NCBI RefSeq assembly: GCF_000759345.1
Contig: NZ_JPZL01000001.1
Location: forward strand, 310,001 to 374,000
DNA: 64,000 bases
Direction: 5' to 3'
Source: Litchfieldella xinjiangensis
Lineage (GTDB): Bacteria; Pseudomonadota; Gammaproteobacteria; Pseudomonadales; Halomonadaceae
Below the pieces are notes generated by a model that made no database searches, was not told where the DNA came from, and saw only the letters and a program-made list of their open reading frames with translations. Positions 26,857-37,257 of the stretch are shown here, one piece after another. Each line of letters starts with the position of its first letter. Within the stretch, counting starts at the first letter, position 1. The translations under genes were made by a program, and so were the position numbers.

Positions 26857-27900
26857 ATGATCAGACTCAGCAACGTTTCGAAGACTTATGGCAGCGGCCC
26901 AAGCGCCGTTAGTGCTCTGAAGAATGTGGACTTGCATGTTCCCCACGGCAGCATTCATGGCGTCATCGGCCTGTCAGGTGCAGGAAAGTCGACCCTGATT
27001 CGGTGTGTCAACATGCTCGAACGGCCAAGCGCTGGGCGAGTCGAGGTCGATGGCCAGGATCTCACCGCGCTCCCCAACGACAGACTCAATCAGGCGCGGC
27101 ACCGTATCGGCATGATCTTCCAGCACTTCAACCTGCTTGCCTCGCGCACCGTGTATCGCAATGTGGCATTGCCACTGGAACTGATGCATATGAAAAGCGC
27201 CGCGATCCGAGAGCGTGTCGAGCCCTTGCTCGAGCTGGTTGGTCTCACCGACAAGGCTGACCAGTACCCGGCTCAATTGTCTGGCGGCCAGAAGCAACGT
27301 GTCGCTATCGCCCGGGCCTTGGCGAGTCGACCCAAGGTATTACTGTGCGACGAGGCGACCTCAGCACTCGACCCACAGACCACCCGCTCGATCCTGGAAC
27401 TGCTGCAGGACATCAACCGCAAGCTGGGGCTGACGATTCTGCTGATTACTCACGAAATGGAAGTGGTCAAATCGATATGCCATCGCGTGGGGCTGATATC
27501 CGACGGCGAGTTGGTCGAAGAAGCCGACGTGGGCGATTTCTTTACTGCGCCCGCCACACGCCTGGGTCGTGAATTCCTCAATGCCTTCCTGCAACTCGAA
27601 CCCCCCAAGGGGCTGATCGATCGCCTGGAAGAGACGCCCGGCCCGCGTACCCATCCGGTGGTACGTCTGGCATTCCGTGGCGATGCCGTATCGACGCCAC
27701 TGATATCGAGACTGGCCCGTGAAAGCGGTGTCGACGTAAGCATTCTCCAGGCCAAGGTCGAATCCATACAGGATCGCACTCTGGGCCTGATGATTGCCGA
27801 ACTGATCGGAACCGCCGACAAGACCGACGAAGCGCTCGCCTATCTCGAACGTCACGACTTGCATGTGGAGGTGCTCGGCCATGTCCAGCGCGATGCTTAA
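26857..27900 (+). CDS. metN: Methionine ABC transporter ATP-binding protein MetN
   Basis: This is the cytosolic ATPase of the D/L-methionine importer. The 347-residue product has Walker A GLSGAGKST near residue 37, the signature LSGGQKQRVAIARAL near 140, Walker B VLLCDEATSALDP, and a C-terminal NIL regulatory domain after about 260 (HPVVRLAFRGDAVSTPLIS). I choose ATG 26857 (MIRLSNVSKTYG). A GTG at 26752 would read through the terminator hairpin and is rejected. It follows the SAM-II leader and overlaps metI. Confidence 0.95.
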   Translation: MIRLSNVSKTYGSGPSAVSALKNVDLHVPHGSIHGVIGLSGAGKSTLIRCVNMLERPSAGRVEVDGQDLTALPNDRLNQARHRIGMIFQHFNLLASRTVYRNVALPLELMHMKSAAIRERVEPLLELVGLTDKADQYPAQLSGGQKQRVAIARALASRPKVLLCDEATSALDPQTTRSILELLQDINRKLGLTILLITHEMEVVKSICHRVGLISDGELVEEADVGDFFTAPATRLGREFLNAFLQLEPPKGLIDRLEETPGPRTHPVVRLAFRGDAVSTPLISRLARESGVDVSILQAKVESIQDRTLGLMIAELIGTADKTDEALAYLERHDLHVEVLGHVQRDA

Positions 27901-28534
27901 TCTGATTATCAAGGCAACGCTCGATACGCTCTACATGGTGGGCGTATCGGGGCTCATCGCCGCCCTGTTGGGCGTGCCGCTCGGCGTTCTTCTTTATGTC
28001 ACACGGCCGGGGCAGGTGCTGGCCCAGCCCGTGGTCAGCCGAATCCTCGGTATTGTCACCAACATCGGTCGTTCGGTGCCCTTCATCATTCTGATGGTGG
28101 CCATCATTCCCTTCACGCGGATGATCGCCGGCACCTCGATCGGCATCAATGCCGCTGTGGTTCCGCTCACCATCGCCGCCATCCCGTTCGTCGCCCGGCT
28201 GGTCGAGGGCGCCCTCAATGAGGTGCCACCCGGTCTGGTCGAAGCGGCCCAGTCGATGGGGGCCACGCCCTACCAGATCATAATCAAGGTCCTGCTGCCC
28301 GAAGCCCGAGGCGGCATCATTACCGGTCTTACCATCACCGTGGTTACCTTGGTCAGCTACTCGGCCATGGCAGGCGCCGTTGGCGGCGGGGGGCTTGGCG
28401 ATCTGGGCATTCGCTACGGGTACAACCGCTTCGACCCCATGATCATGTTGATCACGGTGGCGATCTTGGTGGTCATGGTTCAGGGCTTCCAGACCCTGGG
28501 TGATCATCTGGTACGCAAGGCCGACCACAAGTAG
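27881..28534 (+). CDS. metI: Methionine ABC transporter permease MetI
   Basis: This inner-membrane permease of 217 residues has five hydrophobic segments, for example LYMVGVSGLIAALLGVPLGVLL and FIILMVAIIPFTRMIAG. The ABC-coupling EAA loop is at VEAAQSMGATPYQIIIKVLLPEA. The Met at 27881 is preceded by GGAGG at a 9-base spacing and overlaps the metN end by 20 bp, so translation is probably coupled. Confidence 0.95.
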   Translation: MSSAMLNLIIKATLDTLYMVGVSGLIAALLGVPLGVLLYVTRPGQVLAQPVVSRILGIVTNIGRSVPFIILMVAIIPFTRMIAGTSIGINAAVVPLTIAAIPFVARLVEGALNEVPPGLVEAAQSMGATPYQIIIKVLLPEARGGIITGLTITVVTLVSYSAMAGAVGGGGLGDLGIRYGYNRFDPMIMLITVAILVVMVQGFQTLGDHLVRKADHK

Positions 28535-28601
28535 CATCACTCATACCAAGCGACATCCGAACCGACCGCTTCCCCCGGAAGCACAGAGGAGAAATACCAC
28601 G

Positions 28602-29432
28602 ATGACACGCAAGCTGGCCCAATGGATACGTCCCTCGCACCTGCTTGGCGCCGCCACCCTGTTAGGCGCCCTGACGTTGGCGGGCTGTGGTAGCGAAGAG
28701 AGCGAAACACGCTCGATCAAGATCGGTACCGTTGCCGGTCCCGAGACCGAAGTGATGGAAGTCGCCGCTCGCATTGCCAAGGAAGAGCACGACCTCGAGG
28801 TGGAGATCGTCGAATTCACCGACTACGTCTCACCCAACGCCGCCCTTGCCGATGGCAGCCTTGATGCCAATGCCTATCAGCATGAGCCGTACATGCGCAG
28901 TATGGTCGAAGATAGAGGGTATGATTTCGCGGTGGCGGGACGCACTTTCGTGTATCCGATCGGCGCCTATTCCGAGCGCTACGATAGCATCGAGGACCTG
29001 CCGGACGGTGCGACCATAGCTCTGCCCAACGATCCGTCCAACGAAGCCCGCGCGCTGATCCTGATGCACAACGAAGGCCTGATCGAGCTCGAGGATCCCA
29101 GCAATCTCGAAGCGACGCCGATCGATATCGCAGAGAACCCTCACGATTTCGATTTCCGCGAAATCGAAGCTGCACAGCTGCCGCGTGTACTGCCCGATGT
29201 CGACATGGCTTTCATCAACAACACCTTCGCCCAGCCGGCCGGCCTGAGCCTGGACGACGCCCTGATTCGCGAAGGGCCGGAGTCTCCCTACGTCAACCTG
29301 ATCGTCGTCCGCGGCGGAGACGAGGAGCGTGAGGAAATCCAGCAGCTGGTCGATTCCTACCAGCGTGACGAAGTCGCCGCCAAGGCTGAAGAATTGTTCA
29401 AGGGCGCTGCAGTACCTGGCTGGGAAGAATGA
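28602..29432 (+). CDS. metQ: Methionine-binding lipoprotein MetQ
   Basis: This is the substrate-binding lipoprotein of the methionine importer, 276 residues. A lipoprotein signal peptide ends in LLGALTLAGC, with acylation at the cysteine near residue 27. The NLPA-family body follows: KIGTVAGPETEVMEVA, DYVSPNAALADGSLDANAYQHEPYM and IALPNDPSNEARAL. GAGGAGAAA precedes the ATG at 28602. The mature protein is strongly acidic, as in halophiles. It closes the metNIQ operon. Confidence 0.95.
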   Translation: MTRKLAQWIRPSHLLGAATLLGALTLAGCGSEESETRSIKIGTVAGPETEVMEVAARIAKEEHDLEVEIVEFTDYVSPNAALADGSLDANAYQHEPYMRSMVEDRGYDFAVAGRTFVYPIGAYSERYDSIEDLPDGATIALPNDPSNEARALILMHNEGLIELEDPSNLEATPIDIAENPHDFDFREIEAAQLPRVLPDVDMAFINNTFAQPAGLSLDDALIREGPESPYVNLIVVRGGDEEREEIQQLVDSYQRDEVAAKAEELFKGAAVPGWEE

Positions 29433-29457
29433 TCGGCCAGCCATGACGCACCCTGAC

Positions 29458-29489
29458 GGGCCGGCCTTGGCCGGCCCGTTTTCTTTTTA
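29458..29489 (+). terminator. Intrinsic terminator of metNIQ
   Basis: GGGCCGGCC and GGCCGGCCC form a near-perfect hairpin followed by GTTTTCTTTTT, 25 bp after the metQ stop and 30 bp before the next gene. Confidence 0.92.
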
Positions 29490-29518
29490 CTCCGCCTCTT
29501 TCTGAAGGAAGAGCTACC

Positions 29519-29977
29519 ATGACCGATTATTCTCTGCTGTCCCGGCAGCTCGAGGCCCTGCTCGATACACGCGACTGGCTGACCAACACGGCACAAACCT
29601 GCGCGTTCATCCAGCAAGAGATCCCCAATCTCAATTGGGCGGGCTTCTATCTGCAGCGCCTCCCCGAACAATTGGTACTAGGGCCCTTTCAAGGCAAGCC
29701 GGCGTGCAACCCGATCCCCTTCAACAAGGGTGTTTGCGGGGCAGCTGCGCGAACGCGTCAGACCCAACGAATCGAAGACGTGCACGCCGTGGCCGACCAC
29801 ATCGCTTGCGATGCCGCTTCGCGCTCGGAGTTGGTGGTACCCATCGTGGTGGACGGGCGGCTCTGGGGCGTGCTCGACCTCGACAGCCCCATTCCTGGCC
29901 GCTTCAGTGTGGACGACCAGGCCGGCATCGAAGCCTTGGTCGAGGTATTCAAGGCTTGCAGCGACCTTGTCGCGTGA
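29519..29977 (+). CDS. msrC: Free methionine-(R)-sulfoxide reductase (GAF domain)
   Basis: This single-GAF-domain enzyme of 152 residues reduces free methionine-R-sulfoxide. The catalytic cysteines Cys63, Cys73 and Cys97 keep the exact spacing of E. coli YebR/MsrC (84, 94, 118). They lie in GPFQGKPAC, GVCGAA and HIACDAASRSE, with NWAGFYL at residues 39-45. It lies directly after metNIQ, so imported oxidised methionine could be reduced here. A strong terminator separates the two, so it probably has its own promoter or relies on read-through. Confidence 0.92.
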   Translation: MTDYSLLSRQLEALLDTRDWLTNTAQTCAFIQQEIPNLNWAGFYLQRLPEQLVLGPFQGKPACNPIPFNKGVCGAAARTRQTQRIEDVHAVADHIACDAASRSELVVPIVVDGRLWGVLDLDSPIPGRFSVDDQAGIEALVEVFKACSDLVA

Positions 29978-30033
29978 GGCAGGCCGCTATCGCCCCTCAC
30001 TAGGCACCAGCCAAAAACGGAGCCGAAACGAAA

Positions 30034-30060
30034 ACACCCTGCAGCGTCGCTGCAGGGTGT
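30034..30060. terminator. Terminator shared by msrC and the tRNA-Val operon
   Basis: ACACCCTGCAGCG and CGCTGCAGGGTGT form a 13-bp palindrome between the convergent msrC and tRNA genes. Read leftward it is followed by TTTTCGTTT; rightward by TTTGTAT. It lies 10 bp past the 3' end of the proximal tRNA. Confidence 0.88.
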
Positions 30061-30069
30061 TTGTATATC

Positions 30070-30146
30070 TGGTAGGACCAAGCGGATTTGAACCGCTGAC
30101 CTCCACGATGTCAACGTGGCGCTCTAACCAACTGAGCTATGGTCCT
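30070..30146 (-). tRNA. tRNA-Val (GAC)
   Basis: A 77-nt cloverleaf on the minus strand. Acceptor stem AGGACCA/TGGTCCT, D-arm AGCTCAGTTGGTTAGAGC, anticodon loop TTGACAT giving anticodon GAC, T-arm GGTTCAAATCC, and an encoded CCA end. It is identical to the copy at 30179-30255. Confidence 0.96.
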
Positions 30147-30178
30147 AGAGTGACTGTTGCCTTCGAAGTATACCAAAC

Positions 30179-30255
30179 TGGTAGGACCAAGCGGATTTGA
30201 ACCGCTGACCTCCACGATGTCAACGTGGCGCTCTAACCAACTGAGCTATGGTCCT
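30179..30255 (-). tRNA. tRNA-Val (GAC), second copy
   Basis: Sequence identical over 77 nt to the downstream copy, with anticodon GAC and encoded CCA. It is separated from it by 32 bp that lack a terminator, so both are processed from one leftward transcript. Confidence 0.96.
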
Positions 30256-30300
30256 AAACGATACTCAAAGCAGTTATGCTTGCCTCGGCAACGGATGCGT

Positions 30301-30328
30301 ATTCTACTGATTTCGCCTTGGAATGCAA
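30301..30328 (-). promoter_or_regulatory. Candidate promoter of the tRNA-Val operon
   Basis: Read leftward, TTGCAT and TAGAAT are separated by 16 bp, about 45 bp upstream of the first tRNA. Position and spacing suit a sigma-70 stable-RNA promoter. Confidence 0.55.
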
Positions 30329-30358
30329 GCTTTGAGCATCGCCATTAATGCTTTGAAT

Positions 30359-31840
30359 TCAGCACTTCACCCGCTCGACGGCATCCAACCATCCACGGTA
30401 GAGACGCTCTCGCTCATCTGCCTTCATGCGTGGCTCGAAGGTGCGTTCGCAGCGCCACAATTGACTGATCTCGTCCAGATCGCGATACCACCCCAGACGC
30501 AAGCCAGCCAAATAAGCCGCACCTAGCGCCGTGGTCTCGAGCACGTTGGGGCGATCGACCGGCACGCCCAGCATATCTGCCAGGAACTGCATCAGCCAGT
30601 TATTGATCACCATGCCGCCATCGACACGCAAGGTCGCCGTAGCGGCAGCCATGTCGTCGCTCATGCAAACCTGCAGATCCCGTGTTTGATAACAAACGGC
30701 CTGCAAGCCTGCCGCCACGATTTCGGCTATCCCGGTATCGCGAGTCAGGCCAAAGATGGCGCCACGTGCTTGTGGGTCCCAGTGCGGCGCTCCCAACCCC
30801 GTGAAGGCCGGTACCATATAGACACTATGACCGCTACGGGTCTGCTGGGCCAAGGCTTCAGTCTCCGAGGCCTCGCTAAACAACTTCAGTCCATCGCGCA
30901 GCCACTGCACCGTGGCACCTGCCACGAAGATACTGCCCTCCATGGCATAGGTTGGCTTGCCATTGAGCCGATAGGCCACCGTGGTCAACAAGCGGTTGCG
31001 CGAGACTGCTGCCTTGTCGCCGGTATTGAGGATCATGAAACAACCGGTGCCATACGTGCTCTTGCCCATGCCCGGTTCGAAACAGGCCTGGCCGAACAAG
31101 GCCGCCTGTTGATCTCCGGCGATGCCGGCAATGGGAATGGCCTCGCCGAGCAGGGAAGGCTCTGTGATGCCGAAATCGTCACTGGAGTCCTTGACCTCCG
31201 GAAGCAATGTGTCGGGAATATCGAAGAGTTCAAGCAGAGCCGGATCCCACTGCTGCGAGTGGATGTTGAACAAGGCCGTGCGTGAGGCGTTGGTGGCATC
31301 GGTGGCGTGGACCTTACCGTCAGTCAAACGCCACAGGAGGAAACTATCCACCGTGCCGAAAGCAAGCTCACCACGTTCAGCGCGCTCGCGAGCACCTTCG
31401 ACATTCTCCAATAACCAGACCAGCTTGGTGGCAGAAAAGTAGGGATCGATCAGCAACCCCGTACGCTCTTGAACCAGGGCTCCATGCCCCGCATCCCGCA
31501 GTTGCTGACACAATTCGGCGGTGCGGCGATCCTGCCAGACGATCGCTGGATACAGCGGCTCCCCCGTGCTGCGGTCCCAGATCAGCGTCGTCTCTCGCTG
31601 ATTGGTGATGCCAATGCCGACCACCTCGGACGCCTCGATGCCCGCACGTTCAATAACGTCTCGGCACGTGGCCAGCACCGTGTCCCAGATATCCTCGGGC
31701 GCGTGCTCGATCCATCCATCATGAGGAAAATGCTGGGTAAACTCTCTCTGGGCAATATCGACCACATTGGCCTCGCGATCGAAGAGGACGGCTCGGGAAC
31801 TGGTCGTTCCTTGATCGATGGCAAGTAGGTATGAGGCCAT
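30359..31840 (-). CDS. glpK: Glycerol kinase
   Basis: GlpK phosphorylates glycerol to sn-glycerol-3-phosphate. The 493-residue protein has the FGGY-kinase start [17 protein letters not shown], then [20 protein letters not shown] near residue 80. [13 protein letters not shown]-like [13 protein letters not shown] lies near 262 and the C-terminal FGGY-type [16 protein letters not shown] near 405. It is divergent from glpR, with GlpR-like sites between. No glycerol facilitator (glpF) is present in the window. Confidence 0.96.
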   Translation of the reverse strand: MASYLLAIDQGTTSSRAVLFDREANVVDIAQREFTQHFPHDGWIEHAPEDIWDTVLATCRDVIERAGIEASEVVGIGITNQRETTLIWDRSTGEPLYPAIVWQDRRTAELCQQLRDAGHGALVQERTGLLIDPYFSATKLVWLLENVEGARERAERGELAFGTVDSFLLWRLTDGKVHATDATNASRTALFNIHSQQWDPALLELFDIPDTLLPEVKDSSDDFGITEPSLLGEAIPIAGIAGDQQAALFGQACFEPGMGKSTYGTGCFMILNTGDKAAVSRNRLLTTVAYRLNGKPTYAMEGSIFVAGATVQWLRDGLKLFSEASETEALAQQTRSGHSVYMVPAFTGLGAPHWDPQARGAIFGLTRDTGIAEIVAAGLQAVCYQTRDLQVCMSDDMAAATATLRVDGGMVINNWLMQFLADMLGVPVDRPNVLETTALGAAYLAGLRLGWYRDLDEISQLWRCERTFEPRMKADERERLYRGWLDAVERVKC

Positions 31841-31874
31841 GACGGTTCCTTGGTGTCTTATTAGTGATTTATGA

Positions 31875-31926
31875 TATGTTCGTTTTTCGACAAGATCGTG
31901 TTCGCGGATGTTCGAAAGCGATAACC
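31875..31926. promoter_or_regulatory. Candidate GlpR operators between glpK and glpR
   Basis: Two sites resembling the GlpR half-site ATGTTCG occur in the 224-bp divergent spacer: TATGTTCGTTTTTCGACAAG (31875-31894) and GATGTTCGAAAGCGATAACC (31907-31926). Both have a partly matching inverted arm. Confidence 0.6.
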
Positions 31927-32064
31927 GAAGAGTAAACTAGCCGGGGAATGCGCTCAAACCACAACCCGTCACGCTATCTACAACATTGGTCGGAGGTAGC
32001 GTGAGCATCAGGCCGCAGAACGGGAAAAAATGCCGTAGAATCAGCTCAGGCATTGGGAGGCTCC

Positions 32065-32823
32065 ATGACGCAACAAGAACGTCAAGACGCGATCGTCGAA
32101 CTGGTCAAGCGACAGGGTTATGCTGCAATCGAGCAGCTGACGTTGCATTTTTCGGTGACACCGCAGACCATTCGACGCGATCTCAACGCCCTGGCCGAAG
32201 AAGGGCTGATACGGCGAGTGCATGGCGGCGCCGGGCTTGAATCCAGTACAGTCAACACTGCTTACAGTACGCGCAAGACGCTCAATCTCGATGCCAAGCA
32301 GCGGATTGGCAACCTGATCGCCCAACACATCCCCCATCATGCTTCCCTGTTCATCAATATCGGCACCAGTAACGAAGTCATCGCCGAGGCCTTGCAAAAC
32401 CATCGCGGCCTGGAAGTGATAACCAATAACCTCAACGTGGCTGCCACCCTTCAACACAAAGAAGATTTCAACGTGATCATTGCCGGTGGCCAGGTGCGAT
32501 CGCGGGATGGGGGCATCATTGGCGAGGCCACCATCGACTTCATCAATCAGTTCAAGGTCGATTTCGGCATCATCGGCATCAGCGGTATCGACGAAGATGG
32601 CTCGCTGCTCGAATTCGACTATCAAGAGGCCCGCGTCGCACAAGCCATCATCCGCAATTCCCGCCAAGTCTACCTGGCTGCCGATCATTCCAAATTTCAC
32701 CGCAATCCGGTCGTCAGACAGGGCAACATTACGCAACTCGATGCGCTGTTCACCGACCGCCGCCCTCCTGACACGATCTGCCAGCTCCTGGATACCAACG
32801 ACGTCGCGCTTCACCTGGCCTGA
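32065..32823 (+). CDS. glpR: Glycerol-3-phosphate regulon repressor GlpR
   Basis: This DeoR-family repressor of 252 residues has an N-terminal HTH at about residues 5-57 ([19 protein letters not shown], then [20 protein letters not shown]). A sugar-phosphate-binding domain follows, with [15 protein letters not shown] and the effector region [21 protein letters not shown]. The inducer is expected to be glycerol-3-phosphate. The Met at 32065 has GGGAGG four bases upstream; an earlier in-frame Met lacks one. It lies between divergent glpK and downstream glpD. Confidence 0.92.
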   Translation: MTQQERQDAIVELVKRQGYAAIEQLTLHFSVTPQTIRRDLNALAEEGLIRRVHGGAGLESSTVNTAYSTRKTLNLDAKQRIGNLIAQHIPHHASLFINIGTSNEVIAEALQNHRGLEVITNNLNVAATLQHKEDFNVIIAGGQVRSRDGGIIGEATIDFINQFKVDFGIIGISGIDEDGSLLEFDYQEARVAQAIIRNSRQVYLAADHSKFHRNPVVRQGNITQLDALFTDRRPPDTICQLLDTNDVALHLA

Positions 32824-32955
32824 TCTTGCCTGTCTGCTCATCCCGACGCCTCATCATGCCGCTCCGGGTATAGCGCGCTTTAATACGCCGTCGATGAATT
32901 GATCGCTTTGGCATTCATTCATCACTTGGGGGTAAACGGACCGTGGCGGTCGCTT

Positions 32956-32996
32956 GATGTTCGAAAATAATTAGTCTATTTTCGCTTTCAAACATC
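32956..32996. promoter_or_regulatory. Candidate GlpR operator upstream of glpD
   Basis: GATGTTCGAAAAT (32956-32968) and ATTTTCGCTTTCAAACATC-type sequence ending at 32995 form an imperfect inverted repeat of the same half-sites seen near glpK. It lies 45 bp before glpD. Confidence 0.55.
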
Positions 32997-33040
32997 GCGT
33001 TGCGATAGGCGCAGCGAAATCGACTACACGGGAGGGCCGC

Positions 33041-34546
33041 ATGCCCGCAGTCAGCACACCCGAGATCTTCGATCTCTACGTCATCGGTGGCGGCATCAAC
33101 GGAACCGGTATTGCCAACGATGCGGTGGGCCGAGGCCTGACGGTGGGTCTCTGCGAGCAGGCAGACTTGGCAAGCGCCACTTCATCGGCAAGCAGCAAAT
33201 TGATCCATGGCGGGCTGCGCTACCTTGAGCACAAGGAGTTTCGCCTGGTCCGCGAAGCCCTGCGGGAACGGGAGGTCTTGCTACGCAAGGCACCGCATAT
33301 CGTCTGGCCGATGCGCTTCATATTGCCTCATCGTCCCCACCTGCGCCCTGCATGGATGCTGCGTATCGGGCTTTTCATGTACGACCACCTGGGCAAGCGG
33401 GACAGCCTACCTGGCTCTCGGCAACTGCAGTTCGACGAAAGCTCTCCCCTGCAGGACGAGATCACCCACGGCTTCGAATATTCCGACTGCTGGGTGGATG
33501 ACGCACGCCTCGTCGTGCTGAATGCGCTCCAGGCCAGGGAACAGGGCGCCGAGATCCTGACCCGTACTCGCTGTGTCGAAGCGCAAGAAGAAGAAGGCCT
33601 GTGGCGAATCACGCTGGAAGACAGCGATACTGGACAGCGTTTTCAGCGGCGTTCACGTGTGCTGGTCAATGCCGCGGGCCCCTGGGTCGAAAGCTTCATT
33701 CGCGGTCAGGCCAAGCGCGAATCACGCTACGGCATACGCATGATTCAGGGCAGCCACCTGGTGGTGCCCCGGCTCAACACCGACGAGCGCGCCTACATTC
33801 TTCAAAACCGTGACGGCCGCATCGTGTTCGTCCTGCCTTATCAGCAGGACTTCAGCCTCATCGGAACCACCGATCGACGCTATACGGGCGACCCCGCCTC
33901 GGTGGCCATAAGCAGCGAAGAAATTGATTACCTGCTTGAAGTGGTCAATAGTCATTTCAAACAACAGCTCAGCCCAGATGACGTCGTCTCGACCTATACC
34001 GGTGTACGGCCGTTATGCGACGACGAATCGGCGGATCCCTCGGCCATGACGCGAGACTACACCCTCGACCTGGACCGTCAGGGCGCCCCTCTCCTATCGG
34101 TCTTCGGGGGCAAGATCACAACGTATCGCAAGCTGGCCGAAGCGGCCCTTTCCGAGATCAATGACATCCTGCCGCATATGGGTGATGCATGGACGGCCTC
34201 CAGCCGATTGCCCGGCGGCGACATCGATGACCGTGAAAGCTTCGCTGCTCGGTTGGTGCGAGATTATCCTTTCCTCGGTGAGGAGCGCGCACGTCGTTTT
34301 GCCACGAGCTACGGTAGCCTCTGCCTGCGCTTCCTGGAAGGGTGTCGTTCCATCGAAGAGCTGGGCGAATCGTTCGGGAGCGGGCTGACCCGAGCCGAAG
34401 TGGACTATCTCACCGATCATGAATGGGCCAGAGAGGTCGATGACGTCCTGTTGCGGCGCACAAAACTCGGCCTTCGCCTCAACTCAGCCGAGCGTCAGCG
34501 CCTTGCCGATCATATCGTTCGGCACCGCCAATCGGTAGCAGCCTAG
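33041..34546 (+). CDS. glpD: Aerobic glycerol-3-phosphate dehydrogenase
   Basis: This membrane-associated FAD flavoenzyme oxidises G3P to DHAP and feeds electrons to ubiquinone. The 501-residue protein has the dinucleotide motif DLYVIGGGINGTGIANDAVGRG at residues 11-32. The FAD/G3P signature SSKLIHGGLRYLEHKEFRLV is near 52 and the C-terminal FGGKITTYRKLAE near 355. GGGAGGG precedes the ATG. With glpK and glpR it completes glycerol catabolism. Confidence 0.96.
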   Translation: MPAVSTPEIFDLYVIGGGINGTGIANDAVGRGLTVGLCEQADLASATSSASSKLIHGGLRYLEHKEFRLVREALREREVLLRKAPHIVWPMRFILPHRPHLRPAWMLRIGLFMYDHLGKRDSLPGSRQLQFDESSPLQDEITHGFEYSDCWVDDARLVVLNALQAREQGAEILTRTRCVEAQEEEGLWRITLEDSDTGQRFQRRSRVLVNAAGPWVESFIRGQAKRESRYGIRMIQGSHLVVPRLNTDERAYILQNRDGRIVFVLPYQQDFSLIGTTDRRYTGDPASVAISSEEIDYLLEVVNSHFKQQLSPDDVVSTYTGVRPLCDDESADPSAMTRDYTLDLDRQGAPLLSVFGGKITTYRKLAEAALSEINDILPHMGDAWTASSRLPGGDIDDRESFAARLVRDYPFLGEERARRFATSYGSLCLRFLEGCRSIEELGESFGSGLTRAEVDYLTDHEWAREVDDVLLRRTKLGLRLNSAERQRLADHIVRHRQSVAA

Positions 34547-34579
34547 GTCGGCCGGTTTCGTTTCGGAGGGATGACGGCT

Positions 34580-35671
34580 ATGGTATGCCTGGTCGGGGGG
34601 GCGGGAATGTTAGCCATAGCACTTGCCGTGCCAACCTTCCTGCTGCTGGCATTGACCACGCTTGGCAGACTTCCCACCTTCCAATGGTGGGCGCGTGCCT
34701 GCGAGTTCCCCCGGCTTCAACTCGCTACGCTAGCCCTGCTGACGGGCATAGCCTGGCTATTCGCCGACCCGCAATGGCGGGCATGGGGGCTGGCGGGATG
34801 TGCCATCGTCATTGCGGTACAAACCTATCGCATACTGCCCTGGACATGGCTCTGGCCGATCCAGGTGAAGAAGGCCGTGCCGGGTATGGATGAGCGTTGC
34901 GTGACACTGCTGATTGCCAACGTGCTCACCCCCAACCGGAATGCCAAGGGACTGGTCGACCAGATTCTTGCCCAGGACCCCGATATCGTCTTGACCCTGG
35001 AGTCGGACCAATGGTGGCAGGACCAGCTCGATGCCGCGCTCGAAGCCAAGTGGCCCTACACCCTCAAGGTGCCACTCGACAATCTCTATGGAATGCATCT
35101 CTATTCTCGCCTGCCCCTCGAAGAGGCCAAGATCGAATGGCTGATTCAGGACGACATTCCCTCATTTCACATGTGGGTAGCGCTCCCCTGCGGCGACCAG
35201 GTTCGACTGCATACCCTCCACCCAAGGCCGCCTGCACCCAACGAGAGCGAAGAATCGTTATGGCGGGACGCTGAGCTGTTACTGGTAGGGAAACATATCC
35301 ACCAGAGCGAGGAGCCCACATTACTGGCGGGCGACTTGAACGATGTTGCATGGTCGCGAACGACCCGACGCTTCTGCCGCGTAAGCGGTATGCTCGACCC
35401 TCGGCGGGGCCGGGGGATGTTCAGTACCTTTCACGCAAGCTACCCCTGGCTTCGCTGGCCCCTGGATCACTTGTTCGTCAGCGAACACTTCACACTCAAC
35501 CATATGCAGCGCTTGAAACCGTTCGGCTCGGACCACCTGCCGATCCTGGCCAAGGTCTGTTTCCGCCCGTCTCGGGCCGATGAGCATGAGCCGCCCGAAG
35601 CCGACGGCGATGATAGGGAGAAAGCTCGCGATACGATCCACGAAGCGAAGCGCAGGGACCAGGACGACTGA
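34580..35671 (+). CDS. Membrane-anchored endonuclease/exonuclease/phosphatase-family protein
   Basis: Three N-terminal membrane segments (about residues 1-28, 45-60 and 70-90) precede an EEP-fold domain of the DNase I / sphingomyelinase superfamily. Visible motifs are LLIANVLTPNRN, the metal-binding LTLESDQWW, LLAGDLNDVAWS and the catalytic GSDHLPILAKV. The active domain probably faces the periplasm. The acidic C-terminal tail is disordered. The Met at 34580 has GGAGGG nine bases upstream. The substrate is unknown. It follows glpD by 33 bp, so cotranscription is possible. Confidence 0.8.
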   Translation: MVCLVGGAGMLAIALAVPTFLLLALTTLGRLPTFQWWARACEFPRLQLATLALLTGIAWLFADPQWRAWGLAGCAIVIAVQTYRILPWTWLWPIQVKKAVPGMDERCVTLLIANVLTPNRNAKGLVDQILAQDPDIVLTLESDQWWQDQLDAALEAKWPYTLKVPLDNLYGMHLYSRLPLEEAKIEWLIQDDIPSFHMWVALPCGDQVRLHTLHPRPPAPNESEESLWRDAELLLVGKHIHQSEEPTLLAGDLNDVAWSRTTRRFCRVSGMLDPRRGRGMFSTFHASYPWLRWPLDHLFVSEHFTLNHMQRLKPFGSDHLPILAKVCFRPSRADEHEPPEADGDDREKARDTIHEAKRRDQDD

Positions 35672-35691
35672 GCCCTGCGCCAGCCTTCACC

Positions 35692-37071
<1,380 letters not shown>

Positions 37072-37177
37072 GGCGCCTCCTGCGGCTTGTCCTTGATGTG
37101 CTGAGCTCACAGCATCGACGACCCGAGGGCCGGCTTTCAAGGTAGAAATTGAAAGCGTCGCTAGCGCCCATCCCATA

Positions 37178-37216
37178 TTGCAGTGCAACATAGGATGGTC
37201 TATTGTGCATTGCAGC
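37178..37216 (+). promoter_or_regulatory. TGCA-rich inverted repeats upstream of phasin
   Basis: TTGCAGTGCAA (37178-37188) is palindromic, and TGTGCATTGCAGC follows at 37204-37216. PhaR repressors of PHA granule genes bind TGCA-rich palindromes near phasin promoters. Assignment to PhaR is inference only. Confidence 0.45.
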
Positions 37217-37257
37217 GACGGAGACATCCGCGTGATACCCACCGCAGGAGGTTTATC

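Noticed and set aside
27578-28540. Minus-strand frame opposite metI
   Set aside because: His/Asp-rich shadow composition; metI on the plus strand is certain.
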